Part shown: positions 26,731 through 34,782 of the stretch, one piece after another
Layout of the letters: every line of letters begins with the position of its first letter
How positions within the stretch are numbered: position 1 is the stretch's first letter
Source of the DNA: Corynebacterium wankanglinii
GTDB taxonomy: Bacteria; Actinomycetota; Actinomycetes; Mycobacteriales; Mycobacteriaceae
Direction: 5' to 3'
DNA: 64,000 nt
Assembly: GCA_014490595.1 (NCBI GenBank)
Contig: CP061031.1
Coordinates: 310,001 to 374,000 of the forward strand
Notes under the pieces: generated by a model
Database searches by the model: none
What the model was told of the DNA's origin: nothing
Seen by the model: the letters and a program-made list of their open reading frames with translations, nothing else
Program-made: the position numbers and the translations under genes

Positions 26731-28728
26731 CTAGCCCAGCCTCTCGCCGACCTTGCCGTCGATCCATTCGTAGATCAACGCTTCTACCCGCGACACCTGT
26801 GCATTATCTGCGGCGCCAGCGTGCCCGCCTGCGGTGTTTTCGAAGTAGTCCACCGGCTGCCCCGCCTGCCACAGCGCCAGCGCGAAGGTACGGGCGTGGG
26901 CAGGGTGGACGCGGTCGTCCCGCGTGGATGTGGTCACCAGCGCCGGGGGATAGGCCACCTGTTCGCGCGAGCGCACGTTGTGCAGCGGCGACCACCGCTC
27001 GATGGCGGCGCGCTCGACCGGGTCGTCCGGGTCGCCGTACTCCGCCATCCACGACGCGCCGGCGGAAAGCGTGTGGTAGCGCAGCATGTCCGTCAACGGC
27101 ACCTGGATCACCGCGGCGCCGAAGCACTCCGGGTACTGCACCAGCGCGCCGGAGGTGAGCAGTCCGCCGTTGGAGCCGCCGCGGATCACAATCCGCTCAG
27201 GCTGCGCGTAGCCGCGAGCCACCACGTCCTCCAGCACTGCCTTGTGGTCCTCCCACACCTTGTGCCGGTTGACCTTCACCACCTGCGAGTGCCACTGGGG
27301 GCCGAACTCGCCGCCGCCGCGCAGGTTGGGCTGGACGTAGAAGTTGCCCTGCTCAAGCCATGCGATGCCGCGCACATTGGAAAACGCCGGTGTCAGCGAG
27401 ACTTCGAAGCCGCCGTAGCCGCCGACCAACGTGGGGCGGACGCCACGGGAGAAGTCGCCGGTGATGAAGTAGGGGATGCGCGTTCCGTCCGCGGACTCTG
27501 CCCAGTGCTGCCGGGTTTCCAACCCGCCGGTGTCGAAGTGGGCGGGCGCGCGCCTGACCTCGGTGAGCGCGCCTGAAGCGTCTCCACGCAGCAGCGTTGT
27601 GGGGGTGGTGAAGGACGAGGCGACGACCCAGAACTCGTCGCCAGCCAGCGGGCTCGCGGCGACCACGTGGGCGCTCGCGGCGTCCGGCAGCGCCAGCTCG
27701 GTGCGCTGCCAGGTGCCCAGCTGGATCCGGACGATGCTGGTGGCGACATCCACGAGGCGGGTGACCAGCAGCGCAGATTCGGTGAACGCGATGGAATCCA
27801 CCGTCGCGTCCTTCTCCAGCACCGTGAACTCGCGCGCGCTGTGCTGGAACGCGTCCAGCTCGATCACGCCCAACGCGCCTGCCGGCACGCCCGCGAATTC
27901 AGTGCGCGGTTGGATAAACAGCCACTGGCGGTGGGCGACGGCGTCGCAGTCGTCGGGCACCGCGACGAGCTCGCCGTCCACCCACGTGCGCGATGTGTAG
28001 AAATCGAGCGCCCGCGTGACGACGGTCCTTCGGTCCACCACATCAAACGCCGCCCCCACGGCCACGTCTTCCGGCTCACCGGTGAAGATGACCGTTTTCT
28101 CACCGCCACGCGTCCAGCGCGCCACCTGCATGGGGTAACCGGACTGCGTGAGCGTGCCCGGCCCCTCGTCCGTTCCCACCAAAATGGTGTCCCGGTCCAC
28201 CCAGCTGACGTCGGTTTTCGCCTCGTCGATGGTGAAGCCGCCGTCGTCCGCGCTGATGAAGCTGCGCGTCTCCACGTCGAACTCGCGCACCACCACGGCG
28301 TCGGCGCCGCCCCGGGACAGGCGGATCAGCGCTCTGTCCCAGCGCAACGGCAGCAGGGACGAGCCTTTGAACACCCAGTCTTCGCCCTCCTCGGCGGCAA
28401 GCGCGTCGAGGTCGAGCAGCACCTCCCAGGTGGTTGCTTCCTCATCCTCATCTCTCCCCTCGCCGACGGAGGAGGCGAGGAACGAGGCCAGCGACGTGCG
28501 GCGCCACATCCCACGGGGGTGCGCGCGGTCGCGCCAGAAGTTGTAGAGGTACTCGCCGCGCCGGGAGACGAACGGGATCCGGTCGTCCGAGTCCAGCGTT
28601 TCGCGGATGCGGTCGCGCAGCGCGGCGGTGTCGAGCGCCGCTTCCGTCGCGCCGGACCACTCTTGGGCCCACTCGAGGGCGGGGGTGCCCGTCAGGTCGT
28701 CGAGAAGCTGCGGCTCGATGTCGCGCAC
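26731..28728 (-). CDS. S9 family prolyl oligopeptidase
   Basis: 665 residues from GTG 28728 (RDIEPQLLDDLTG). N-terminal beta-propeller (about 60-400), then an alpha/beta hydrolase with serine in RGGSNGGLLTSG, aspartate in STRDDRVHPAHA and histidine in GGHAGAADN. Cleaves short peptides after proline; cytoplasmic, no signal peptide. It begins 1 bp after the stop of the upstream mycolyltransferase gene, so it is likely in the same transcript. Confidence 0.92.
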   Translation of the reverse strand: MRDIEPQLLDDLTGTPALEWAQEWSGATEAALDTAALRDRIRETLDSDDRIPFVSRRGEYLYNFWRDRAHPRGMWRRTSLASFLASSVGEGRDEDEEATTWEVLLDLDALAAEEGEDWVFKGSSLLPLRWDRALIRLSRGGADAVVVREFDVETRSFISADDGGFTIDEAKTDVSWVDRDTILVGTDEGPGTLTQSGYPMQVARWTRGGEKTVIFTGEPEDVAVGAAFDVVDRRTVVTRALDFYTSRTWVDGELVAVPDDCDAVAHRQWLFIQPRTEFAGVPAGALGVIELDAFQHSAREFTVLEKDATVDSIAFTESALLVTRLVDVATSIVRIQLGTWQRTELALPDAASAHVVAASPLAGDEFWVVASSFTTPTTLLRGDASGALTEVRRAPAHFDTGGLETRQHWAESADGTRIPYFITGDFSRGVRPTLVGGYGGFEVSLTPAFSNVRGIAWLEQGNFYVQPNLRGGGEFGPQWHSQVVKVNRHKVWEDHKAVLEDVVARGYAQPERIVIRGGSNGGLLTSGALVQYPECFGAAVIQVPLTDMLRYHTLSAGASWMAEYGDPDDPVERAAIERWSPLHNVRSREQVAYPPALVTTSTRDDRVHPAHARTFALALWQAGQPVDYFENTAGGHAGAADNAQVSRVEALIYEWIDGKVGERLG

Positions 28729-28729
28729 G

Positions 28730-29851
28730 CTAGACCCCCAGCGCGGGCTTGATCGTGGTGGTCCACGCGCGGTCCATGTCCTCGGTCCAGTACGGCCAGG
28801 AGTGGGTGCCCATGTTGCGCAGCTCGTAGTGGGCCGGAATGCCCAGGCCGTCGAGCTTGGCCTTCAGGTCGTGGGTGCACTTGTTCACCGCAGCCTCGAT
28901 CACGCCGCCCTCGACCTGCAGGACGCCTGCGCCTAGCTGCGCGGCGGTCTGCGGAGCGCCGATGCCCATGAGGTAGCTCACCTGGTCGGGGCGGCCCGCA
29001 AGACCCGTGCCGGAGGAGACGTACAGGCGGGTGCCTCGCAGCTTGTCTGCGTTGACCAGCGCGTCGTTGTAGCGGTTGTAGGGGCCGTTCATCGGGCCCC
29101 ACATCATCTCCGGAGTCACCGTCTTAAAGTCCGGGGTGCCCCCGGCGCGGTTCACGGTCACGCGCGCGAAGTTGTAGCCGTGCGGCGAGGAGGTGGCGGC
29201 GCAGCCGGAGAAGGAGGCCGCAGCCTGGTACATCCCCGGGTTGTGCTCCGCGAACAAGAGGGCGGAGGTAGCGGACATGGAAACGCCCACCACGGCGCGG
29301 CGGCCGTTGGCGCCGACGACCCGCTCGATCGGGCCTGGAAGCTCCCTGGTCAGGAACGTCTCCCACTTCTGCGGGCCGTTGAGGTACAGCGAACGCATGT
29401 CCTCGTTCAGCCAGTCCGTGTAGTAGGAAAACGCGCCGGCCTGGGGGATGACCACGTTGACGCGCTTGCCGGCGAAGTAGTCCTTGGCGGGGTAGAGCTT
29501 CAGCCAGTCCTGGTTCTGCTCCGCGCCGCCGGCGCCGTTGAGCAGGTACAGCGTCGGCGCGCCCGCGACGCGCTTGCCGGACGGGTCTGTCGCCGGGATC
29601 ACCGCGACAGGGATGTCCCGGCGCATGGAGGGCGAGTACACGTTGTACGACAGCACCGTCTTGTGGTCTACCTGGCTGACCCAATCCTGCGGCTTGGCAG
29701 TGTTGGTGACCAGCGGCGGGTTGGTGGGCGCATCCCACGCCTTGACGGTCCCCACAGGTTGAGCCGAGGCGGCCGGTGCGCCGGAGCATGCGAGGGAGAC
29801 TGCCGTGAGGGCGGCCAGTGCCGCCGCCTTAATCTTCTTCATGTGGTTCAT
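28730..29851 (-). CDS. Mycolyltransferase (antigen 85/Cmt family)
   Basis: 373 residues. Signal peptide ending near ASAQP, then an alpha/beta hydrolase: YLLNGAGGAEQNQDW (oxyanion region), VVGVSMSATSALLFAEHNPG with the nucleophile serine, and GTHSWPYWTEDM with the histidine. Transfers mycolic acids from trehalose monomycolate to trehalose or arabinogalactan at the outer envelope. ATG 29851 or the internal MKK start at 29842 are both possible. Diverges from a small ORF at 29980 and is paralogous to the gene at 30182-31653. Confidence 0.93.
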   Translation of the reverse strand: MNHMKKIKAAALAALTAVSLACSGAPAASAQPVGTVKAWDAPTNPPLVTNTAKPQDWVSQVDHKTVLSYNVYSPSMRRDIPVAVIPATDPSGKRVAGAPTLYLLNGAGGAEQNQDWLKLYPAKDYFAGKRVNVVIPQAGAFSYYTDWLNEDMRSLYLNGPQKWETFLTRELPGPIERVVGANGRRAVVGVSMSATSALLFAEHNPGMYQAAASFSGCAATSSPHGYNFARVTVNRAGGTPDFKTVTPEMMWGPMNGPYNRYNDALVNADKLRGTRLYVSSGTGLAGRPDQVSYLMGIGAPQTAAQLGAGVLQVEGGVIEAAVNKCTHDLKAKLDGLGIPAHYELRNMGTHSWPYWTEDMDRAWTTTIKPALGV

Positions 29852-29979
29852 CCAGTCCTGGGGAGGGTTAAGCTGACAGGCGACAATGCGCCATCCTAAA
29901 GCACATTCGATACTGTAGTGGTCAGTGTTACGCGTGTGGCGTGTTCCACCGCCTGCCCTGCAACCCGAAAGGACCCACC

Positions 29980-30090
29980 ATGAACCCCATCGAGACGATT
30001 CAGCTGCAGATCAACCAGGTCCTCGGCGAGCTGGTCCACGCAGGTTCCTCCATGTCGTCGACCGTCGCCTACGGCCTGGGCATGTTCTAA
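29980..30090 (+). CDS. 36-residue small protein between two mycolyltransferase genes
   Basis: ATG follows GAAAGGA at 6 nt, one of the best ribosome sites in the window, and the frame runs MNPIETIQLQINQVLGELVH then a serine-rich SSMSSTVAYGLGMF end. A -10-like TACTGT lies upstream and a perfect 17-bp-stem hairpin follows at 30121-30160. Small helical proteins without signal peptides, some O-mycoloylated on serine, form the corynebacterial outer-membrane pores (PorA/PorH class); size, serines and position between mycolyltransferases fit that pattern, but I cannot show homology. Confidence 0.65.
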   Translation: MNPIETIQLQINQVLGELVHAGSSMSSTVAYGLGMF

Positions 30091-30120
30091 GCGGCGGTTT
30101 TCCGCCCCGCCGGCACACGC

Positions 30121-30160
30121 TTTAGCGGCGCCTCCCGAACCAACGGGAGGCGCCGCTAAA
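30121..30160. terminator. Perfect 17-bp hairpin between the small ORF and the second mycolyltransferase
   Basis: Arms TTTAGCGGCGCCTCCCG and CGGGAGGCGCCGCTAAA around loop AACCAA. It lies between two convergent genes and probably ends both. The arms carry T on the 5' side and A on the 3' side, so there is no normal 3' U tract in either direction. Confidence 0.7.
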
Positions 30161-30181
30161 ACGTCGTCAAGCGGGACGTGC

Positions 30182-31653
30182 TTACTTGTCCAGGCCCAGC
30201 GCCTGCTTGAACACCTTGTCGTAGGACAGCTTCAGGTCGTCGCGCCAGGAGCCCCAGCTGTGGGTGCCAACGTTGCGCAGCTCCGCATGGTCGATCTTCA
30301 CGTCGTTGGCACGCATCTTCACCATCAGGTCATGGGTGCAGGCGTTCATAGCGGCCTCGATTGCGCCGCCCTCGGCCTGCAGCGTCATCGCATTGAAGAA
30401 CGCCCGCGAAGACGCTTCGTTCGGGTCCACGCCAGCGCCGATCAACCGGTTCTTCAGGTAGCCCGCCATGTCTGTTTCGCCTGCGAGGCCGGTTCCAGTG
30501 GAAAGGTAGACGCCGGTGCCCTTGAGGTCCGCCGCGTTGACCAGCGCGTCGTTGTGGCGGTTGTAGTCCGAGCCCCGCGGGCCGAAGACGTACTCCGGCG
30601 CCATCACGCCCGGCGCGCCGCGGTCCACAGTCAGGTTCACAAACTCCCACGGCAGCGGAGTGGAGGTGGCCGCGCAGCCGGAGAAGGAACCCACAGCGTC
30701 GTAGAAGCCGGGATTGTGCTCCGCCAGCAGCAGCACCGAGGTCGCGGCCATGGACAGGCCCGCCACCGCGCGGCGGTCCTGGTCTGCGTTCATGTACGGC
30801 TCCACCACCTGCGGCAGCTCGTGCGCCAGGAAGGTCGACCACATCTGCTTGCCCTTGTAAAAGACGTTCTCCACCGGGGAGCGGCGGCCCAGTCCACGTA
30901 GTAGGAGAACGCGCCCTCCATAGGCACGACGACGTTGACGCCCGAGCGCCCGTACGTGTCGTACATCTCCCGGAAGGCCTGCGCCACCCAGTCGGAGTTT
31001 TGCTCAGAGCCGCCGGCGCCGTTGAGCAGGTACACCGTCGGGGCGTCCGAAACGAGCTGGCCGTTCGCGCCGGTTGCCCGGAAGATTGCCACCGGGATAT
31101 CGCGGCCCATGGACGGCGAGTGCACGCGGATGGCCTCGTTCGCCCAGACGCCCTCGTTGTCCTTCAGGATCTTGACCCACCTTTGATCTGCGCCCGTTTG
31201 CGTCTTCGGGGTCTCGCCGAGCGGCTTGATGCTCGGGTGGCCTACGGATTCCTCCGGAACCGCCGCCGGCTGGGTCCCCTCCACGCGCGGGTTAGCGCCG
31301 TCGACCGGCTCGCTGGCCAGTTTCGCGGGATCCTCTGCCGCTACAACCTTGTCCACCACCTCGACTTTCGTGGTGGTGGTGACCGGGGGTGCCGCTGACG
31401 TGGTCGCTTCGGGGCTCGCGCCTGTCGACGTCGTTTCCGTCACCCCCGACGGCGCTTCAGCCGGCGAGCTCGACGGGGTGGCGATTGTGGATTCCACCAC
31501 CGACACGGCCGGATCGAGTGTAGTTACCGCCTTGTCGCTGGTGCTCACCGTTTCAGCGCTATCGGTAGCGGCGACGTACTGGACAGCAGGGACGGAACCT
31601 GCGGCGACAAGGGCCGCGGCCGCTACTGCGATCGCCGAGCGTGAGAGTTTCAC
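30182..31653 (-). pseudogene. Second mycolyltransferase with N-terminal Thr/Ser/Val-rich region, frameshifted
   Basis: Start GTG 31653 (KLSRSAIAVAAAALVAAGSV) follows AAAGTGAG at 8 nt; the N-terminus is a signal or anchor helix followed by ~100 residues of low-complexity Thr/Ser/Pro/Val linker. The catalytic part continues to AFSYYVDWAAAP, where the frame breaks near 30875-30879; one added C joins it to VENVFYKGKQMWSTFLAHEL. Downstream are GLSMAATSVLLLAEHNPG with the serine and GTHSWGSW with the histidine. One-base loss in a C run suggests sequencing error. Same family and activity as the neighbour but longer. Confidence 0.88.
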
Positions 31654-31756
31654 GTCATGCACTCACTTTCAGTGTTTCGGTGTTTCTGTGTTTCAGTGGA
31701 GGAAAGAACTGGATGCTCCGCAACATTTTGCCAGACGGGCACGTACCATATACATC

Positions 31757-33169
31757 GTGAGTAAAGAACATTTTGACGTTGTTGTCCTCGGCGCTGGCCC
31801 CGGTGGCTAAGTCGCCGCCATCCGTGCAGCTCAGCTGGGTAAGAAAGTTGCTGTCATTGAGAAGCAGTACTGGGGCGGCGTCTGCCTCAACGTGGGCTGC
31901 ATCCCTTCGAAGTCGCTGATCAAGAACGCCGAAGTGGCGAGATTTTCAAACCACGAGGCAAAGACGTTCGGCATCAAGGGCGACGTGGAGTTCGACTACA
32001 CGGACGCCCAAAAGCGCTCCCGCAAGGTCTCCGAGAAGATCGTCGGTGGCGTGCACTACTTGATGAAGAAGAACAAGATCCAGGAGATCAACGGCCTGGG
32101 CTCGTTCAAGGACGCCAAGACCATCGAGATCACCGAGGGCGACGACAAGGGCATGACCGTCACCTTCGACGACTGCATCATCGCCACCGGCGCAGTCGTT
32201 CGCACCCTCCCGGGCATCGAGCTGTCCGAGAACGTGGTCTCCTACGAGGAGCAGATCCTCAACCCCGAGGCACCGGAGAAGATGGTTATCGTCGGCGCCG
32301 GCGCCATCGGCATGGAGTTCGCCTACGTGCTGTCCAACTACGGTGTGGACGTCACCGTCATCGAGTACATGGACCGCGTCCTGCCCAACGAGGACAAGGA
32401 CGCGTCCAAGGAGATTGCCAAGCGCTACAAGAAGCTCGGCGTGAAGCTGCTTACCGGCCACGCCACCACCGAGGTGCGCGACAACGGCGATTCCGTTGAG
32501 GTCGACGTGAAGAAGAACGGCTCCGACGACGTGGAAACCCTCACCGCGGACCGCGTGATGATCTCCGTCGGCTTCGCCCCGCGCACTGAGGGCTACGGCC
32601 TGGAGAACACCGGCGTTGAGCTGACCGACCGCGGCGCGATTGCCATCGACGAGCGCATGCGCACCAACGTCGACCACATCTACGCCATCGGCGACGTCAC
32701 CGCGAAGCTGCAGCTCGCCCATGTCGCAGAGGCCCAGGGCATCATCGCCGCCGAAACCATCGCAGGTGCGGAGACCCTCGAGATCGAGGACTACATGATG
32801 ACCCCGCGCGCCACCTTCTGTAACCCGCAGGTCGCCTCCATGGGCTACACCGAGGAGCAGGCCAAGGAGAAGTGGCCGGACAAGGACATCAAGGTCGCAA
32901 CGTTCCCGTTCACCGCGAACGGCAAGGCCGTTGGCCTCAACGAGACCGCCGGCTTTGGCAAGCTCGTGGCGGACGCCGAGTTCGGCGAGATCCTCGGCTG
33001 CCACCTCGTCGGCGCAAACGTCTCCGAGCTCATGCCGGAGGTTGTGCTGGCGCAGCGCTTCGACCTCACCGCGGGTGAGATCGCGCGCTCCATCCACATC
33101 CACCCGACCCTTTCCGAGGTGCTCAAGGAGATCTCCCACGGCGTCGAAGGCCACATGATCAACCTCTAA
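31757..33169 (+). pseudogene. lpd: Dihydrolipoamide dehydrogenase with an internal TAA at codon 18
   Basis: 470-residue frame from GTG 31757. FAD-binding DVVVLGAGPGG is followed by TAA (31808-31810) where homologs have tyrosine, then [12 protein letters not shown] continues in the same frame. The redox cysteines lie in [13 protein letters not shown], the NAD motif in [16 protein letters not shown], and the HxxxxE catalytic pair in HIHPTLSE. E3 component of the pyruvate and 2-oxoglutarate dehydrogenase complexes. TAC to TAA is one substitution; since the gene is central, a sequencing error is most likely. A -10-like TACCAT 7 nt before GTG suggests a leaderless message. The next start after the stop would delete the FAD site. 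Confidence 0.93.
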
Positions 33170-33195
33170 GCCTGCGCTTCATGGCGTACCAAAAA

Positions 33196-33225
33196 GGCGG
33201 GCCCGTTCAATGGAGCGGGCCCGCC
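33196..33225 (-). terminator. Intrinsic terminator between lpd and the SRPBCC gene
   Basis: Ten-bp perfect stem GGCGGGCCCG/CGGGCCCGCC with a 10-nt loop. On the minus strand it is followed by five T, so it is oriented for the SRPBCC gene and may also stop lpd. Confidence 0.8.
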
Positions 33226-33246
33226 TTCGGTGCGTCGTGAAGCGAA

Positions 33247-33732
33247 TTAGTGCTTCTGCGTCGGGTTGTCGGTGCCGGCGACGGCAGCAGCCAGGGAGTC
33301 GAGGGACTTGGCCAGGAAGTCGTCATCGAACTTCTCGGTCATGCCCAGGAGGTTCTCCTCCAGTTCATCGCGCTGGTAGGTGAGGGTGACGTTGGTGTTG
33401 TCCGCGTCGACCGGCTCGAGCTCGTAGAGCCACTTCGCGCCCACCTTGACCTCGGCGGTGGTGTTTTCCACGTTCTTCCAACCGATGATGCGGTCTTCCT
33501 GGAAAGCGAAGACCTCGTTCTTGGTCTGGTAGTCACCGTCCTCCTTGGTCATGTTCATGGTGAAGATGTCGCCCACCTTCTGCAGGCGCTCGCCCTGGTC
33601 GGCGGAGACGACCATGCCGGAGCTATCGGTCTCGGCGTGGCGCTGCGGGTTGGAGAGGATGTCGAAGATCGCGGCAGCAGGGGCGTCGATCTGGCGGGTT
33701 GCGGTGTTTTCAGTGTTCTTGTCAATAGCCAT
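33247..33732 (-). CDS. SRPBCC (START-like) family protein
   Basis: 161 residues from ATG 33732 (MAIDKNTENTATRQIDAPAA). The pattern of an N-terminal strand, a helix (AAIFDILSNPQRHAETD), several strands (RIIGWKNVENTTAEVKVGAKW) and a C-terminal amphipathic helix fits the START/Bet v1-like fold used for binding hydrophobic ligands. A -10-like TACCCT lies 7 nt before ATG, suggesting leaderless expression; the upstream in-frame MPKIG start is rejected for that reason. Ligand unknown. Confidence 0.8.
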   Translation of the reverse strand: MAIDKNTENTATRQIDAPAAAIFDILSNPQRHAETDSSGMVVSADQGERLQKVGDIFTMNMTKEDGDYQTKNEVFAFQEDRIIGWKNVENTTAEVKVGAKWLYELEPVDADNTNVTLTYQRDELEENLLGMTEKFDDDFLAKSLDSLAAAVAGTDNPTQKH

Positions 33733-33853
33733 GAGTGCCAGGGTACCGATTTTCGGCACAGTGGGTCGGGCGGCCGGTTAGGGGAAACTAACCAACCAAA
33801 GATTGACACTGAAAGGGGTGGGTAATGTGGAATCCAGTAACGATGCCGCCGCG

Positions 33854-33869
33854 AGTGTCGAACATCACA
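33854..33869. promoter_or_regulatory. Candidate GlxR (cAMP regulator) site before sdhC
   Basis: agtgtcgaacatcaca matches 9 of the 12 fixed positions of the GlxR consensus TGTGANNTANNTCACA, with the right half perfect. GlxR is known to control sdhCAB in C. glutamicum, which is why this is listed; by sequence alone it is weak. Confidence 0.35.
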
Positions 33870-33987
33870 AATCGTGCGGATTGCAGCATGTGGGGCTCAA
33901 GGTGGGGTTGAGACTAGGGCGAGCCTGCAAATCCAGTGTGAACGAGCGGGGGCAATCTCTTAGAGTATTAGCGACACTGGAGGTGCC

Positions 33988-34761
33988 ATGACTGTACAAA
34001 ACGCAGACCGTGATGCCATTCGTCACGGAAAAATTACTGAAAAGCCGCTGCGCGAGCGGCCGTCCTACCCAACGTGGGCTATCAAGCTGACGATGGCCAT
34101 CACAGGCCTCATTTTCGGCCTGTTCGTTCTCGGCCACATGGTGGGCAACCTGAAGATCTTCATGCCGCTGCACGCCGATGGCTCCGCGCCGATCGACGAG
34201 TATGGCGAGTTCCTGCGCACGATCGGCGAGCCGCTCTTCCCGCGCGAGGGCTTCCTGTGGATTCTCCGCATTGCCCTGCTGGCCTGCTTGGCGCTGCACG
34301 TCTGGGGCGCCTTTGCCCTGCGTTCGCGTTCCTCAAAGTCCCGCGGCCGCTTCCAGCGCACCAACCTCATGGGCGGCTGGCAGTCCACCGCCACGAAGTC
34401 GATGATCTGGACCGGCATCATCCTGCTGCTGTTCATCATCTTCCACCTGCTGGACCTCACCTTCGGTCAGGCCGTCGCCTCCGATGAGTTTGTTCAGGGT
34501 GCGGTGCGCAACAACCTGCTCGCCACCTTCGCGCCGGGCCGCTGGTGGGTCACCCTGGTGTACGTGGTTGCCAACCTTGCGCTGCTGCTGCACCTGACGC
34601 ACGGCATCTACCTCGCGGTGTCCGACCTGGGTTGGCTGGGCAAGCGCGGCGAGGGCCTGATGGTCATCCTTGCGTACATCCTCCCGTTCATCGTTGTCGC
34701 TGGCAACGTTGTCATGCCGCTCGCCATCGCGTTCGGCTGGGTCCCGGACTTTTCCCGGTAA
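33988..34761 (+). CDS. sdhC: Succinate dehydrogenase cytochrome b subunit
   Basis: 257 residues, five hydrophobic helices, with histidines suited to haem ligation in FVLGHMVGNLKIF, CLALHVWGAF, IFHLLDLTFG and LLHLTHGIY. This is the single-chain diheme anchor of actinobacterial and Bacillus-type SdhCAB, passing electrons from succinate to menaquinone. The ATG follows GGAGG at 4 nt. First gene of sdhC-sdhA-sdhB; a ~200-bp upstream region holds its promoter. Confidence 0.93.
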   Translation: MTVQNADRDAIRHGKITEKPLRERPSYPTWAIKLTMAITGLIFGLFVLGHMVGNLKIFMPLHADGSAPIDEYGEFLRTIGEPLFPREGFLWILRIALLACLALHVWGAFALRSRSSKSRGRFQRTNLMGGWQSTATKSMIWTGIILLLFIIFHLLDLTFGQAVASDEFVQGAVRNNLLATFAPGRWWVTLVYVVANLALLLHLTHGIYLAVSDLGWLGKRGEGLMVILAYILPFIVVAGNVVMPLAIAFGWVPDFSR

Positions 34762-34782
34762 CGGCTTTTTAGGAGAACAACT

